DNA of 64,000 bases from Shewanella japonica (GTDB taxonomy: Bacteria; Pseudomonadota; Gammaproteobacteria; Enterobacterales; Shewanellaceae), in NCBI RefSeq assembly GCF_002075795.1, contig NZ_CP020472.1:603001-667000 (forward strand). Direction: 5' to 3'. The notes under the pieces were generated by a model. That model was not told where the DNA came from. It did not search any database and saw only the letters and a list, made by a program, of their open reading frames with translations. Positions 35,900 through 45,614 of the stretch are shown here, in pieces. The position numbers were made by a program, and so were the translations under genes. The stretch's first letter is position 1; each line of letters opens with the position of its first letter.

Positions 35900-36582
35900 T
35901 TAATTTGTACTAGATGAGTCATCGCGTCTAGAAGCCACTTGGATTAAGAGGAAGATAAACCCCATAGACACATGTGCGCCCCAGAATATGGCATCATTTA
36001 ATTCGAGCTTAATGTACTCAGAGTGTTCTGCATTGGCTTCAGCCCATGTACTACTGAGACCACCAATCACCAAAACCAACACCAATAAGCTTAAAATGTT
36101 GCTGTGAGATCCCCAAAGCCACCATGAAACAAGTTCTAGCAATATGACTAGTGCGGTAGCGATTAAGGTAAATGGCTTTTTTTGTAAATATCTTTCTGGT
36201 AAAAACACGTTCGAAAATAATAAAAATAGCACCATGAATACGGCATATTTTATAAAATCTATTATGATTTCAGTGCTTAGTGATTGTAAGAAGTAACAGA
36301 GAAAAGCGCCTGAACCTAATAAAATGAGATTAAAACCTGTAAAAATGTAAATAGGTTGCCCTTTATCTAGCATGAGTACGCCACATATACTGGATACAAA
36401 AAAAGGCCCAATATCGGCCAAAACCCAAGGGTGTCTATCCATACCGAAGGGATATAACTGATTGCCATATATTGGGTTAATCCACCCCAAAATATCAGTA
36501 AACAGATAATTATATTGAATTGTAATTTGCTAATTTCAGGATCGAAGAGTAATAAGCTTTTAACTGGACCAAATTTTTGCAT
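35900..36582 (-). pseudogene. Frameshifted membrane protein gene, family unknown
   Basis: Two overlapping minus-strand frames make one protein. The upstream frame starts at ATG 36582 (MQKFGPVKSLLLFDPEISKL) and soon leaves the natural sequence. The downstream frame has no proper start but reads sensibly from TIQYNYLFTDILGWINPIYG to the stop at 35900, with about six hydrophobic helices (FFVSSICGVLMLD; FNLILLGSGAFLCYFLQ; and others). A single base change near 36515-36530 would join them into about 225 residues. I read this as a recent frameshift or a sequencing error, not two genes. The product would be an inner membrane protein of unknown function. Confidence 0.7.
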
Positions 36583-36907
36583 GTTGCACCATTGTTATTT
36601 TTATTCTTAATTATCAATAATTAACTAAATTATGGTAGCTGTTTTTATTGATGGATATCAATGAAAGTAGGTTGAAAAGTCAGCGGTTAATGACGGTCGA
36701 GACGTTTTATTTTTATCTTCCTCAGGTTTAAGCTTTATTTAATTGTTAAGCATGACAATGGATTTATGCTGATGTAACAAGGGTGATGGTTGTCCCGTTC
36801 TCTCGGTGTTAATTCGATTAACATTTATTACTAGCTGTACTGACTGGCATGACGATAAAATGCTAGTAATGAAGAAAATAACAATAAATAAATCAAGGAG
36901 TCCTCTC
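36583..36907. other. Intergenic region upstream of the S9 peptidase
   Basis: 325 bases between divergent genes. The only feature I can support is the AAGGAG ribosome site at 36895-36900 of the peptidase gene. Confidence 0.4.
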
Positions 36908-38977
36908 GTGAAGAAAGTTGGGATAGTGCTTATGTGCTTGTTGATGCCTGCAGCGTCAATCGCCGCAGAGCCAACAAAATCAGCGCATTCAGTGCAAAAT
37001 CAAGCAGAACAAAATACAAAGTTATCAGTTGATGTACTTTGGCAATTAAGCCGAATTGGCAATCCAATTATTTCGCCTAATGGTGAGTACATTATTGCCC
37101 CTGTTACTCAATATGATGTGCCTGAAGACAAAGGCGTCACTCAGTTGTGGTTATTTGATAAAGACGGTAAAGGTCAACGCGCGCTGACTGCTGAAGGGCA
37201 ACGTGCAAGTGAGGCGACGTTTTCTCCTGACGGTAAAACACTCGCGTTTATCAGTAAGCGTAATAAAGATGATGCTGGCCAAGTGTATTTACTCCCATTG
37301 GACAAAGCGGGCGAAGCACAGCGCTTAACTAATGTGCCAGGTGGCGTTAAAGGCCTTAAATGGGTTGGCGAAAATGTTTACTTCATTAGCCGTATCTTCC
37401 CTGGTAAAAATTGGGATGAAATGGCAACTCAGTTAAAAGCGAATAAAGACAATAAAGTTTCTGCGCATCAGTGGAATGCATTACCTTTTTCAAGCTTTGA
37501 TCACTGGATTGAAGAAGACAGACAAGCGCATGTATTTCGTATTCCGGCAAAGGGTGGCGAAGTAGAAGCGATCACTCAACCATTGAATAAGCAACTGCCA
37601 CGTTCATCACAAAGCAGTGGCAACTACGATATTTCGCCTGACGAACAGTTCATTGCGTTTAACAGTAATGGTTGGGACAATCAGGTTGATCCAAAAGTTG
37701 ATATTTTCATGGCGAAAATTGGCAGCGGTAAAGTGGTTAACTTAACGCCTAAGAACGAAGCGCCAGATTCAAACCCTACCTTTAGTCCAGATGGTAAAAC
37801 GTTAGCGTTTACCCGCCAGCTTATCCATGGTTTTTACGCTGATACAGCAAACCTTGTGTTATTGGATGTGAAAAAGCGTACTGAACGTGTGATCACAACT
37901 GACTGGGATCGCTCTGTTGCCCGCTTTAGCTGGACGGCTGATAACAAAGGTTTTTATGCTGCTATTGATGATGCTGCCACTCGCCGCATTTTCCACATCA
38001 ATGCCAGTAATGGCAAGGTAAAACCGATTACCAAACAAACCAACTTCGGTGCACCTGCTATTGCGAATGACGGTACGATAGTGGCTGCAAATGACAGCTT
38101 TTTGTACCCAGCTCGCTTAGTTAAAATTAATCCAAGCAATGGCAAAACCACGCGTTTAGATAGTTTTAATGATGACATTCTAGCGAATGTAGATATGGGT
38201 ACATATGAGTCAGTGACCTATAAAGGCTATAACGACGAAGATGTGCAAATGTGGGTACATTACCCGCCAGGGTTTGATAAAAGTAAAAAATACCCACTAA
38301 TGATGTTGATTCATGGTGGTCCTCACAGCGCGATTTCTGATGGTTTTCATTATCGCTGGAATGCACAAACATTTGCCTCTTGGGGCTATGTCACAGCATG
38401 GCCTAACTTCCATGGCTCAAATAGTTTTGGCCAAGACTACACTGATAGCATTAACCCAGACTGGAAAAACAAGTCGTTGGAAGATGTATTTAAAGCAACG
38501 GATTGGTTTAAAGCAAAAGATTGGATTGATAACGAACGTTTAGTTGCTGGTGGCGCAAGCTACGGTGGCTACTTATCATCGATTATTTTAGGTCAAAAAG
38601 ATCAGCCATTTAATGCATTATTTATTCATGCTGCGGTTTACAATATGTACTCGCAAATGGCAGCCGATTTCTCGGTGCACAGTACACGTTTTGGTGACTA
38701 CTGGGATAACCCTGAGATTTATAAATCTATTTCTCCGCATTACGGTGCTGAAAACTTTAATACTCCAACCTTAGTGGTTCATGGTCAATTAGATTACCGT
38801 GTACCAGTAGGCCAAGGTTTTGAGTTATTCCGTACTCTTCAAACCAAAGGTATTGAGTCGCGAATGATTTACTTCCCAGACGAAAACCACTGGATCATGA
38901 AGCCGAATAACTCAATTTACTGGTATAACGAAGTTGAAAAGTGGATGAATCAGCATGCAGAGCCAGGTGCTAAGTAA
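36908..38977 (+). CDS. Periplasmic S9 family prolyl oligopeptidase-like peptidase
   Basis: 689 residues. A seven-bladed WD40-like beta-propeller (repeats such as ATFSPDGKTLAFISKR and PTFSPDGKTLAFTRQ) is followed by an alpha/beta-hydrolase domain with the nucleophile in GGASYGGYLSS, Asp in HGQLDYRVP and His in PDENHWIMKP. Signal peptide: MKKVGIVLMCLLMPAASIAA. I chose GTG 36908 because AAGGAG lies seven bases before it and the signal peptide then starts properly; ATG 36872 or upstream would add a charged leader. The role is cleavage of short peptides in the periplasm (acylaminoacyl-peptidase or dipeptidyl type). It appears monocistronic. Confidence 0.9.
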   Translation: MKKVGIVLMCLLMPAASIAAEPTKSAHSVQNQAEQNTKLSVDVLWQLSRIGNPIISPNGEYIIAPVTQYDVPEDKGVTQLWLFDKDGKGQRALTAEGQRASEATFSPDGKTLAFISKRNKDDAGQVYLLPLDKAGEAQRLTNVPGGVKGLKWVGENVYFISRIFPGKNWDEMATQLKANKDNKVSAHQWNALPFSSFDHWIEEDRQAHVFRIPAKGGEVEAITQPLNKQLPRSSQSSGNYDISPDEQFIAFNSNGWDNQVDPKVDIFMAKIGSGKVVNLTPKNEAPDSNPTFSPDGKTLAFTRQLIHGFYADTANLVLLDVKKRTERVITTDWDRSVARFSWTADNKGFYAAIDDAATRRIFHINASNGKVKPITKQTNFGAPAIANDGTIVAANDSFLYPARLVKINPSNGKTTRLDSFNDDILANVDMGTYESVTYKGYNDEDVQMWVHYPPGFDKSKKYPLMMLIHGGPHSAISDGFHYRWNAQTFASWGYVTAWPNFHGSNSFGQDYTDSINPDWKNKSLEDVFKATDWFKAKDWIDNERLVAGGASYGGYLSSIILGQKDQPFNALFIHAAVYNMYSQMAADFSVHSTRFGDYWDNPEIYKSISPHYGAENFNTPTLVVHGQLDYRVPVGQGFELFRTLQTKGIESRMIYFPDENHWIMKPNNSIYWYNEVEKWMNQHAEPGAK

Positions 38978-39037
38978 TGCTTAATTTATCGAATTCATTC
39001 ACTATTCAATAGCGTGGTGAGTGATATCTCAGTTAAT

Positions 39038-39072
39038 AAAAAATGCCGCAATCAAAAGATTGCGGCATTTTT
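39038..39072. terminator. Bidirectional terminator between S9 peptidase and response regulator
   Basis: A 15-bp stem AAAAATGCCGCAATC with its complement and loop AAAA, between convergent genes. Confidence 0.9.
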
Positions 39073-39133
39073 ATAACTTGGAAATAGAATAACGACAACG
39101 CCTTATTTAAGGCAATAAAAGTGTCAGTAAAGA

Positions 39134-39505
39134 TTATGCTCTGTCGAGATACTTATCGACAGTAAGCTGCACAGTATTAGGAAGAATAGGTTTAGTGAGG
39201 TATTCGTCTGCGCCAATTTTAAGCGCTAACTTTTGATCTGATTCTTCAGTAAGTGAGCTGATAACCACGACAGGAACATGCTGCGTCAGTTCATGCTCTT
39301 TCATGTATTTAATCACTTGATAGCCATTCACATCAGGCATGGTGATATCCACAAACACAAGATCTGGTTTCATTGAAGAGAGTACTTCAATCGCACCGTC
39401 ACCAGAGTTGGCAGTTAATACCAGATAATCATCACCAAGAAGCGCCAGTATCATACTGGTACAGATTGGATCGTCGTCTATCACAAGTATTTTCGCTTTA
39501 TCCAT
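39134..39505 (-). CDS. Single-domain response regulator (CheY-like)
   Basis: 123 residues, a lone receiver domain. Acidic pocket Asp11/Asp12 (VIDDDP), phospho-acceptor Asp53 (VFVDITMPD), the Ser/Thr switch in VVISSLTEES and the conserved Lys in YLTKPILP are all present. No output domain follows, so signalling is by protein-protein contact. No histidine kinase lies next to it, so its partner is encoded elsewhere. GAGG precedes the ATG. Confidence 0.92.
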   Translation of the reverse strand: MDKAKILVIDDDPICTSMILALLGDDYLVLTANSGDGAIEVLSSMKPDLVFVDITMPDVNGYQVIKYMKEHELTQHVPVVVISSLTEESDQKLALKIGADEYLTKPILPNTVQLTVDKYLDRA

Positions 39506-39624
39506 TGGTGCCTCTTTCTAATGTTGTGATATCGCTGTCGATATATTCATCATTGTATGTAAAACAATATTAATTGCTAGGGCTAATTAAGCATAGAACA
39601 TAAGCTAACTTGATGAAAGCGCTA

Positions 39625-39930
39625 CTATTCAGGCTGTTTATATTGACGATATTTTTCAATGACGCCATTTCTATCTAGACCACGTTTTACATTTTTACAC
39701 AGTTTAGCAAAGCGACTAATATCGCCAAGCTGCGGTGTGTTGCCATGTTCAATTGCCGCTTCCCAATAGCTGATTTCGCTATCAACCAATTCGAGTAACT
39801 TTTTCGGACAACCTTGGCAATTCCCTTCAGGGCCACATACAAAGGTGTCGGGCTCAGTTAATGGAAACGTGGCTTTCACCTGAGTCATTATTTGTTGCAT
39901 TGCAGTGATGCGATCAGGTTTCTTGTTCAT
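39625..39930 (-). CDS. Small soluble protein with a C-x5-C-x2-C motif
   Basis: 101 residues. Cysteines at 32, 38 and 41 (VCGPEGNCQGCPKK), with a fourth near 78 (AKLCKNV), could form an Fe-S or zinc site. The remainder is helical and charged; there is no signal peptide. AAGG precedes the ATG. I do not recognise a named family. It shares direction with the response regulator gene downstream, 119 bases away, but a link is not shown. Confidence 0.7.
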   Translation of the reverse strand: MNKKPDRITAMQQIMTQVKATFPLTEPDTFVCGPEGNCQGCPKKLLELVDSEISYWEAAIEHGNTPQLGDISRFAKLCKNVKRGLDRNGVIEKYRQYKQPE

Positions 39931-40120
39931 TAGCCTTAATACTCAGTAGGAATAAAGCCTTACATGTCATGCTTAATACTATTATTAGTCCAATGGGAGC
40001 AGGATTTAGTTCAATTAAATCTATGCTGAATAAGGCGAATATAAGTGATACTCTTTGGCGATATCAGCGCGTTGCAATATTCAGTATAACAATCATAATC
40101 TTTCTGGAAGCCAGTCTACT

Positions 40121-40960
40121 ATGCCTCAATTTACAATAGTCTCAGCCATTTTAATCATCGTTTTATTGTGGCTGAGTCCCTCGCAATCATTTGCAGCTGA
40201 CCGCTTTTACGCGAATCAAGCATTACAGCAACAAGCGCCGCAAGCTTTTGCACTTCAGCCTCAAAGTGATGCCTTCCTTGCGCCAGCTTATGCGTTAACA
40301 ATATCCCATGCGGACCGCTTAGTTGGGTTAATTAACCAAGATAAAAATGTGACTGAAGCAATAGCAAATTGGTCTGATTTAACCATAGATGAGCAAATAC
40401 CTTGGCTTAAAAAGGTATTTGATTTAGCGGTGCAAAGCTTTGGCACCCAAACTCCGTTATTAATTATTGATAACCATAGCTATCCGAACAAAATGGTGTA
40501 TTTTGATTTCGATGTGGAAAAAGGCGGTAGTGGCATTGTTTACCTCAACCCTGAGAAACTTGCAGAGGAAGACCCTTATGCCTCACTGGCATTTTTAGTT
40601 CACGAAACTCGTCATTCATATCAATTTCAGCAAGCTTTATCCGGTGAGAACGATCCCATTTCTCAGGGGTATCTAGCGGCATTCAACGCTCAAAAGCAAT
40701 TAAAGGGCTTTGGGTTTAGTGATTTTTTAACGCTACTGAACGAATATGAAGCCTTTCAATTTGGTAATTATGTGATTGGTCAATTAACTAATTGGCAAGT
40801 TGATATGTTGAATATGGGGACATTTGCGAGTCAATTTAATCGCCAAGGCCAGCTAAAAATTGATTTACAAGCATTGTCACTTAATACGAGTGAGCAAACC
40901 TTGTTGGAGCAATATAACGAGTTGGCACAAAAGCAATTTAACCTGCGCCAACAGCAATAA
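40121..40960 (+). CDS. Secreted putative zinc metallopeptidase (HETRH)
   Basis: 279 residues with signal peptide (MPQFTIVSAILIIVLLWLSP, cleavage near SFAA). FLVHETRHSYQFQ carries a HEXXH motif with the first His preceded by hydrophobic residues, as in zincins. A later NEYEAFQFGNY could supply the third ligand (Glu). I place the start at ATG 40121 because of the signal peptide; the frame is open 22 codons upstream to TTG. The family is not recognised and the substrate unknown. It precedes a LysR gene by 39 bases, possibly in one transcript. Confidence 0.7.
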   Translation: MPQFTIVSAILIIVLLWLSPSQSFAADRFYANQALQQQAPQAFALQPQSDAFLAPAYALTISHADRLVGLINQDKNVTEAIANWSDLTIDEQIPWLKKVFDLAVQSFGTQTPLLIIDNHSYPNKMVYFDFDVEKGGSGIVYLNPEKLAEEDPYASLAFLVHETRHSYQFQQALSGENDPISQGYLAAFNAQKQLKGFGFSDFLTLLNEYEAFQFGNYVIGQLTNWQVDMLNMGTFASQFNRQGQLKIDLQALSLNTSEQTLLEQYNELAQKQFNLRQQQ

Positions 40961-40999
40961 AGCAAGCTTCTTTATAACGTGACGATATGCGGCTGAACT

Positions 41000-41878
41000 A
41001 TGAATCTTAAACAGCTTGAAATCTTTTGTGCAATCGCCGACACCGGTTCTGTTACTGCGGCGGCAAAACAGCTAAACAGTAATCGTACTCAGCTGAGTAT
41101 GGCGATGAAGGCATTAGAAACGAGCCTTTCAGCTAAGTTATTTGTGCGTTCTGGTAATAGTTTAGTCTTGTCTGAGGTGGGCAAATCAATTTACAAAGAC
41201 TGCGAAAGTGTCGTCGCAACATGTGAGCGTATTCAGCAAACTTGCGAGCAAACGATCGATAAGTTTCGTTCGGAAATTTGGCTAGCAAGGGATGATTCTT
41301 TTCCTGATGAAGTATGGCAAACCTTTATTATAGAACTGAATAACCACTTCACAGCAACCACAGTGAATACTGTATTAGCATCAAGTGGTGATTTAGCTAA
41401 CCTCGTCAATACTGGGCAAGTGGACTTTGCCTTTGGTGTTGATTTTGAACGAGTGGATGATGCCAATACTGACTATCTGCCCTTGGGGCGAATTCGAATG
41501 ATGTCAGTGTGCGAGCATACACATCCACTTGCGAGCCTTAAGCGGGTGTCGGACAGCCAATTACGTGAATCACTACAAGCAGTAATGGTTTACTTAAATG
41601 ACAAAGATAACCCTGAATTACAGCCTTTTTCATTGCGACATATTGGTTTTTCAAGTTTCGAATATATGTTGAATACAATTATGTCCGAAAAAGCATGGGG
41701 CGTGTTACCTGAGCCATTGATTAGACCTCATTTGAGAAATCAAAAACTGGCGGTGATAAAACATACCTATGGGTTAACCCACGAAGATTACTGCATGTTT
41801 TCAATGCCAGGCAGCGCACAACCTGAAAGTGTCGCTTGGCTGTGCGATCAGATCAGCGATTATCTGTTTAAGTTTTAA
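41000..41878 (+). CDS. LysR-family transcriptional regulator
   Basis: 292 residues. The N-terminal winged helix (LEIFCAIADTGSVTAAAKQL, then SNRTQLSMAMKALE) has the LysR pattern, although it contains unusual substitutions in the recognition helix. The effector-binding domain starts near residue 90. ATG 41000 fits the family N-terminus. No divergent target gene is adjacent: the upstream gene is in the same direction and the downstream gene is a CDF-like transporter 195 bases away. The target is unknown. Confidence 0.88.
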   Translation: MNLKQLEIFCAIADTGSVTAAAKQLNSNRTQLSMAMKALETSLSAKLFVRSGNSLVLSEVGKSIYKDCESVVATCERIQQTCEQTIDKFRSEIWLARDDSFPDEVWQTFIIELNNHFTATTVNTVLASSGDLANLVNTGQVDFAFGVDFERVDDANTDYLPLGRIRMMSVCEHTHPLASLKRVSDSQLRESLQAVMVYLNDKDNPELQPFSLRHIGFSSFEYMLNTIMSEKAWGVLPEPLIRPHLRNQKLAVIKHTYGLTHEDYCMFSMPGSAQPESVAWLCDQISDYLFKF

Positions 41879-42073
41879 TGCCTTTCAGCCTTCGAATGTA
41901 TCACTAACTCACTGAGCGTCATGTTTTTTGACGCTTAATGTGCGCATTAACTTTATGATTTATATCAATTTATATACTTAGTCCTATCTTGGGGTTGTTA
42001 TTACCAAGAATCACTGTTGAGAAAATAGTCACCAATGACAATAATTACCACAGGTTTTAATTGGTGATAATTC

Positions 42074-42976
42074 ATGTGTGTAAGAGATAAAAATAAAGAT
42101 AAACAATTACTTAAGTTTTCAGCTGTAGCAGCGTTAGCGTTTGCTGTGTTAGGTGTTGTAGTGGGTGGGTTAAGCGGCTCAATTGTCATTTTATTTGACG
42201 GTGCTTATTCGCTGATGAGTTTATTTCTTACCATGCTTTCATTAGCCGCCTCGAGTTACATGCGTGCTCCCTCAAGATCTCAATTTGCGTTTGGCAAAGC
42301 GATCATCGAACCCCTCGTGGTGGCAATTAAAGGTACGGTGATTTTAATGTTGCTGTGCTTTAGCTTATCGTCAGCGATGACAACAATACTAAGTGGTGGT
42401 AAAGCCATTGATATGTCTATTGCGGCTGTATTTGGTTTCATTGGTTTATTAGGGTGTGCTGGTGTTTGGTGGTTTTTAGCTCGCCAAAACGGGCCGCAGC
42501 GCTCGGGCTTATTTGCTGCTGAAATAAAACAGTGGAAGATGGATACCATTATCAGTGCAGCAGTTTGTGCAGGCTTTATTATTGCTGTGTTAATGGCATA
42601 TACACCTTGGCGTGCATATGCTGTCTACGCAGACTCTGTCATGATGCTGCTTATCGGTAGTTACTTTATATCGGTGCCATTAACCATGCTCACTGGTGCG
42701 TTAAGAGAGCTACTGATGATGAAGCCGAGCCAAGAGATTTGCTCTCTAGTGCATGAAAGTGTCTCAGAGGCCAACGGTTCTAGCCTACAAGAGCTTGAGA
42801 TTACAGGTATTGCTAAAGTAGGTCCCGAGTTGATGGTTAACATTAATGTAAACCCGAAAAAGTCGAATCAACTATTACCTGACTTGCAAAAGATCCGTGC
42901 ATTGATGGATAAAAAATTAGCGACGTTATCATTAGATATTAAGCTCAACTTAGATATTGTGACAGAAGCGAAGTAG
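42074..42976 (+). CDS. CDF-family-like cation transporter with altered metal ligands
   Basis: 300 residues with about six hydrophobic helices and a C-terminal ferredoxin-like domain (LQELEITGIAKVGPELMVNI), the CDF layout. The helix II site, DxxxD in YiiP, reads FDGAYSLMS here, so the second Asp is Ser. In helix V the HxxxD site reads YAVYADSVMM, which lacks the His. The typical zinc site is therefore incomplete, and the protein may carry another ion or not be an active exporter. The start ATG has GGTGA upstream. No metal regulator is next to it. Confidence 0.78.
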   Translation: MCVRDKNKDKQLLKFSAVAALAFAVLGVVVGGLSGSIVILFDGAYSLMSLFLTMLSLAASSYMRAPSRSQFAFGKAIIEPLVVAIKGTVILMLLCFSLSSAMTTILSGGKAIDMSIAAVFGFIGLLGCAGVWWFLARQNGPQRSGLFAAEIKQWKMDTIISAAVCAGFIIAVLMAYTPWRAYAVYADSVMMLLIGSYFISVPLTMLTGALRELLMMKPSQEICSLVHESVSEANGSSLQELEITGIAKVGPELMVNINVNPKKSNQLLPDLQKIRALMDKKLATLSLDIKLNLDIVTEAK

Positions 42977-43343
42977 CGCGCCGCCATAATGTTGGTGCGA
43001 CTAACCAATACCCAATTTACTGCAACATCGATTACTCATTTAACGCATCTCTTCGAATAAACCACTTGGTTAGCCTATGACTTGATTCACAGGCAATGTA
43101 AACTGAAACGCTAATTAAGTGATCGCTTATATTGCTGGTTTGATAAGAATCAATTACTAATGAGTGAGTTAAGTGAACAAAAGCCGAGTTTGGCGCTGCT
43201 TTTGTCATCTTCAGAACGCTATTTTTTCCAAGTAAGGCTAAAATCAGCTTAACAATGTTGTGCAATTGTTTTAGTTTAAGATATTGATAAAATTAATTTT
43301 CATGCTTTTTTTTTAAAGTGTGTACGTTTTGGGGGATAATTAT
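42977..43343. other. Intergenic region before the solute-binding protein gene
   Basis: 367 bases, AT-rich towards the downstream end. Only the GGGGGA ribosome site at 43331-43336 can be supported. Confidence 0.35.
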
Positions 43344-44081
43344 TTGCATAAAATGTACTACTTATTCTTGCTGAGTGCAGTTTTGCTGTTTCATGCAAAA
43401 CTGCATGCCACCACTCTTAAATATAATGTCAATGGCTCAAGTAGTTGGGTGCCCTATTATATTACCGAAGACGCGAATAACTCAGGTATATTAGGTGAGT
43501 TAGTTCCGCAAATCCTTGCAACGGCTTCAATCGAAATCGAGCGCCATGATTTTCCTCCCCAACGTACAAATCAAGCACTTGAAAAAGGGTTATTAGATTT
43601 TGATTTTGTGAGTCCAAGTTGGTTTGCTGATGGAGATATGGGAGCGCAATTTGTTCAGTCAGAACCAGTGCTTCATATTCAAGAAAACATCATAACGCTT
43701 AAAGATAATCAGGAGACTTGGTCTAACATTGCTAAGATCAAAGGGCAGCCAATAGGCACTGTATTTGGCTATTTGTACCACGATGATGATATTTTTACTC
43801 GAGTGGACTTCAGTTCTGAAAAACAATTAATAAAAGCTCTGCATAAAAACAGAGTTAATGCTGCCATTTCGGGAGATTTACCTGCTTTGTATTGGGCGAA
43901 AAAGCTCAACCTCCCAATCGCATTAGCTGCTATTCATTCAAAAGGGGTGTTAGTCATGCGCTTAAGGAAAGAGCATCAAGCGTTAATGCCACAAATTAAT
44001 GCCGCCATTTTAGAGTTAAAAAATGACGGCACCATTCAAGACTTAATTGACAAGTACACCAAAACAGAACTCTATTTGTAG
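43344..44081 (+). CDS. Periplasmic amino-acid-type solute-binding protein (SBP_bac_3-like)
   Basis: 245 residues: signal peptide (HKMYYLFLLSAVLLFHAKLH, cleavage near ATT), then a two-lobe binding domain (LKYNVNGSSSWVPYYITE, then DFDFVSPSWF, QPIGTVFGYLYHDD and NGTI-like DGTIQDLIDKYTK at the end). I chose TTG 43344 since GGGGA lies seven bases before it; ATG 43353 would lie too far. Such stand-alone proteins without an ABC permease often feed a sensor kinase or act alone. No permease or ATPase gene is nearby. The substrate is unknown. Confidence 0.82.
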   Translation: MHKMYYLFLLSAVLLFHAKLHATTLKYNVNGSSSWVPYYITEDANNSGILGELVPQILATASIEIERHDFPPQRTNQALEKGLLDFDFVSPSWFADGDMGAQFVQSEPVLHIQENIITLKDNQETWSNIAKIKGQPIGTVFGYLYHDDDIFTRVDFSSEKQLIKALHKNRVNAAISGDLPALYWAKKLNLPIALAAIHSKGVLVMRLRKEHQALMPQINAAILELKNDGTIQDLIDKYTKTELYL

Positions 44082-44087
44082 CAGGTA

Positions 44088-45461
44088 CTAATTTGCCAGT
44101 TTTACCTGTGAAAACTGCTTTTTCTTTCGTTCAAAATAATGATGTGTCTCAGTCATAATGACATGTCTTAAGCCAATAATTGCAATTAAATTTGGTATGG
44201 CCATTAAGCCGTTAACAGTATCGGCAAGCATCCAAATTAAATCTAATTGAATAAATGCACCGACAGCAATCAAGCCTAAGAAGGTTAATTGATACACCTT
44301 AATCCCTTGGTCTCCTAGGCGTTTGTGAGTTAGGTAGTACCAACAACGTTCACCGTAGTAATGCCAGCCAAGAATTGTCGTGAAGGCAAAGCACACTAGC
44401 GGTATTGTCACAATATATTGACCGACAATGGCTGAGCCTCCCGTTGAAAATGCGGCACTGGTCATTGCAGCACCCGCAGTATCACCATTCCAAACACCCG
44501 TAATAATCAGGACTAAACCTGTCATGGTACAAATCAAAATTGTATCAAAAAAGGTCCCCGTCATACTGACAAGACCTTGCTCTACAGGTTCTTTAGTTTT
44601 GGCAGCAGCAGCGGCAATTGGGGCACTACCTAAGCCAGATTCATTTGAAAAAACACCTCGGGCAATACCAATTTGAATCGCTTGGGCAACAGTCGCACCT
44701 AAAAATCCACCTGCAGCTGAAATGGGGGTAAAGGCTGAGTGAACTACTAATTCGAGCGCCGGTACGATTTGCTCTGAAAAGCTAAACAGAATCCAAATAC
44801 ACGCTAAGACATAGCCCAGCGCCATTGTAGGCACCAGCTTTTGAGCGACATTTGCAATACGTTTGACGCCGCCCAATGTGACTGATGCCACCATTGTTGT
44901 CAGTACAATTGCTGTCACCCATGTCGGTACATTGAACGCAATTGTCATGGCATCGCTAATGGCATTCACTTGGGCAAAAGTACCAATGCCAAAAAACGCC
45001 ACACCAACACCGAATACCGCAAAGATTTTAGCTAGCCATTTTAGGCCAAGCCCTTGTTCAATGTAATACATAGGGCCGCCAGCAATATTACCTTTGGCAT
45101 CCGTGGTGCGATACTTAACCGCTAGCATACATTCGGCGTACTTGGTTGCCATGCCAAAAAAGGCGGCTAACCACATCCAAAATAATGCACCTGGCCCACC
45201 AATTTTTATCGCAGTAGCCACCCCGACGATATTACCTGTACCTATGGTCGCAGATAGGGCAGTACACAAGGCTGCAAATGATGATAAGTCACCTTTGCCT
45301 GTTGCAGGTTTGAATAACAAACTTAAGGCAAAAGGGAGCTGAAATATTTGTAATAGTTTAAGCCGAATAGTGAGATAAAGACCGGTACCAACCAGTAAGC
45401 ATAGGGTGATTGGGCCCCAAACAATGGCATTGATATCAGTTAATAACGCGTGAAAATTCAT
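44088..45461 (-). CDS. AGCS-family sodium:glycine/alanine symporter
   Basis: 457 residues with about 11 hydrophobic helices. The family signature lies in FAALCTALSATIGTGNIVGV and, further on, GGPMYYIEQGLG and GIARGVFSNESGLGSAPIAA. AGCS transporters take up alanine or glycine with sodium. The long leader contains a tandem glycine riboswitch, so glycine is probably the main substrate and the signal. GAGGAA precedes the ATG. It is convergent with the solute-binding protein gene, with only six bases between the stops. Confidence 0.93.
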   Translation of the reverse strand: MNFHALLTDINAIVWGPITLCLLVGTGLYLTIRLKLLQIFQLPFALSLLFKPATGKGDLSSFAALCTALSATIGTGNIVGVATAIKIGGPGALFWMWLAAFFGMATKYAECMLAVKYRTTDAKGNIAGGPMYYIEQGLGLKWLAKIFAVFGVGVAFFGIGTFAQVNAISDAMTIAFNVPTWVTAIVLTTMVASVTLGGVKRIANVAQKLVPTMALGYVLACIWILFSFSEQIVPALELVVHSAFTPISAAGGFLGATVAQAIQIGIARGVFSNESGLGSAPIAAAAAKTKEPVEQGLVSMTGTFFDTILICTMTGLVLIITGVWNGDTAGAAMTSAAFSTGGSAIVGQYIVTIPLVCFAFTTILGWHYYGERCWYYLTHKRLGDQGIKVYQLTFLGLIAVGAFIQLDLIWMLADTVNGLMAIPNLIAIIGLRHVIMTETHHYFERKKKQFSQVKLAN

Positions 45462-45614
45462 TGTGTTCCTCGAATATTAAACAACAAAATTAATATGGAG
45501 GAGGAAAAGATATGGCTGTTATGTGGTACTGAAGAGGGCAACTGACAGAGCATCCACCCACATAGGTAGATTTTAGGCAGCAACAAACGACAGTGACCAT
45601 AAATGAATACAGTC

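Noticed and set aside
36367..36582. A separate 71-residue protein gene
   Set aside because: Only its first 20 or so residues fit a natural protein; the rest is the wrong frame of the longer membrane protein gene.
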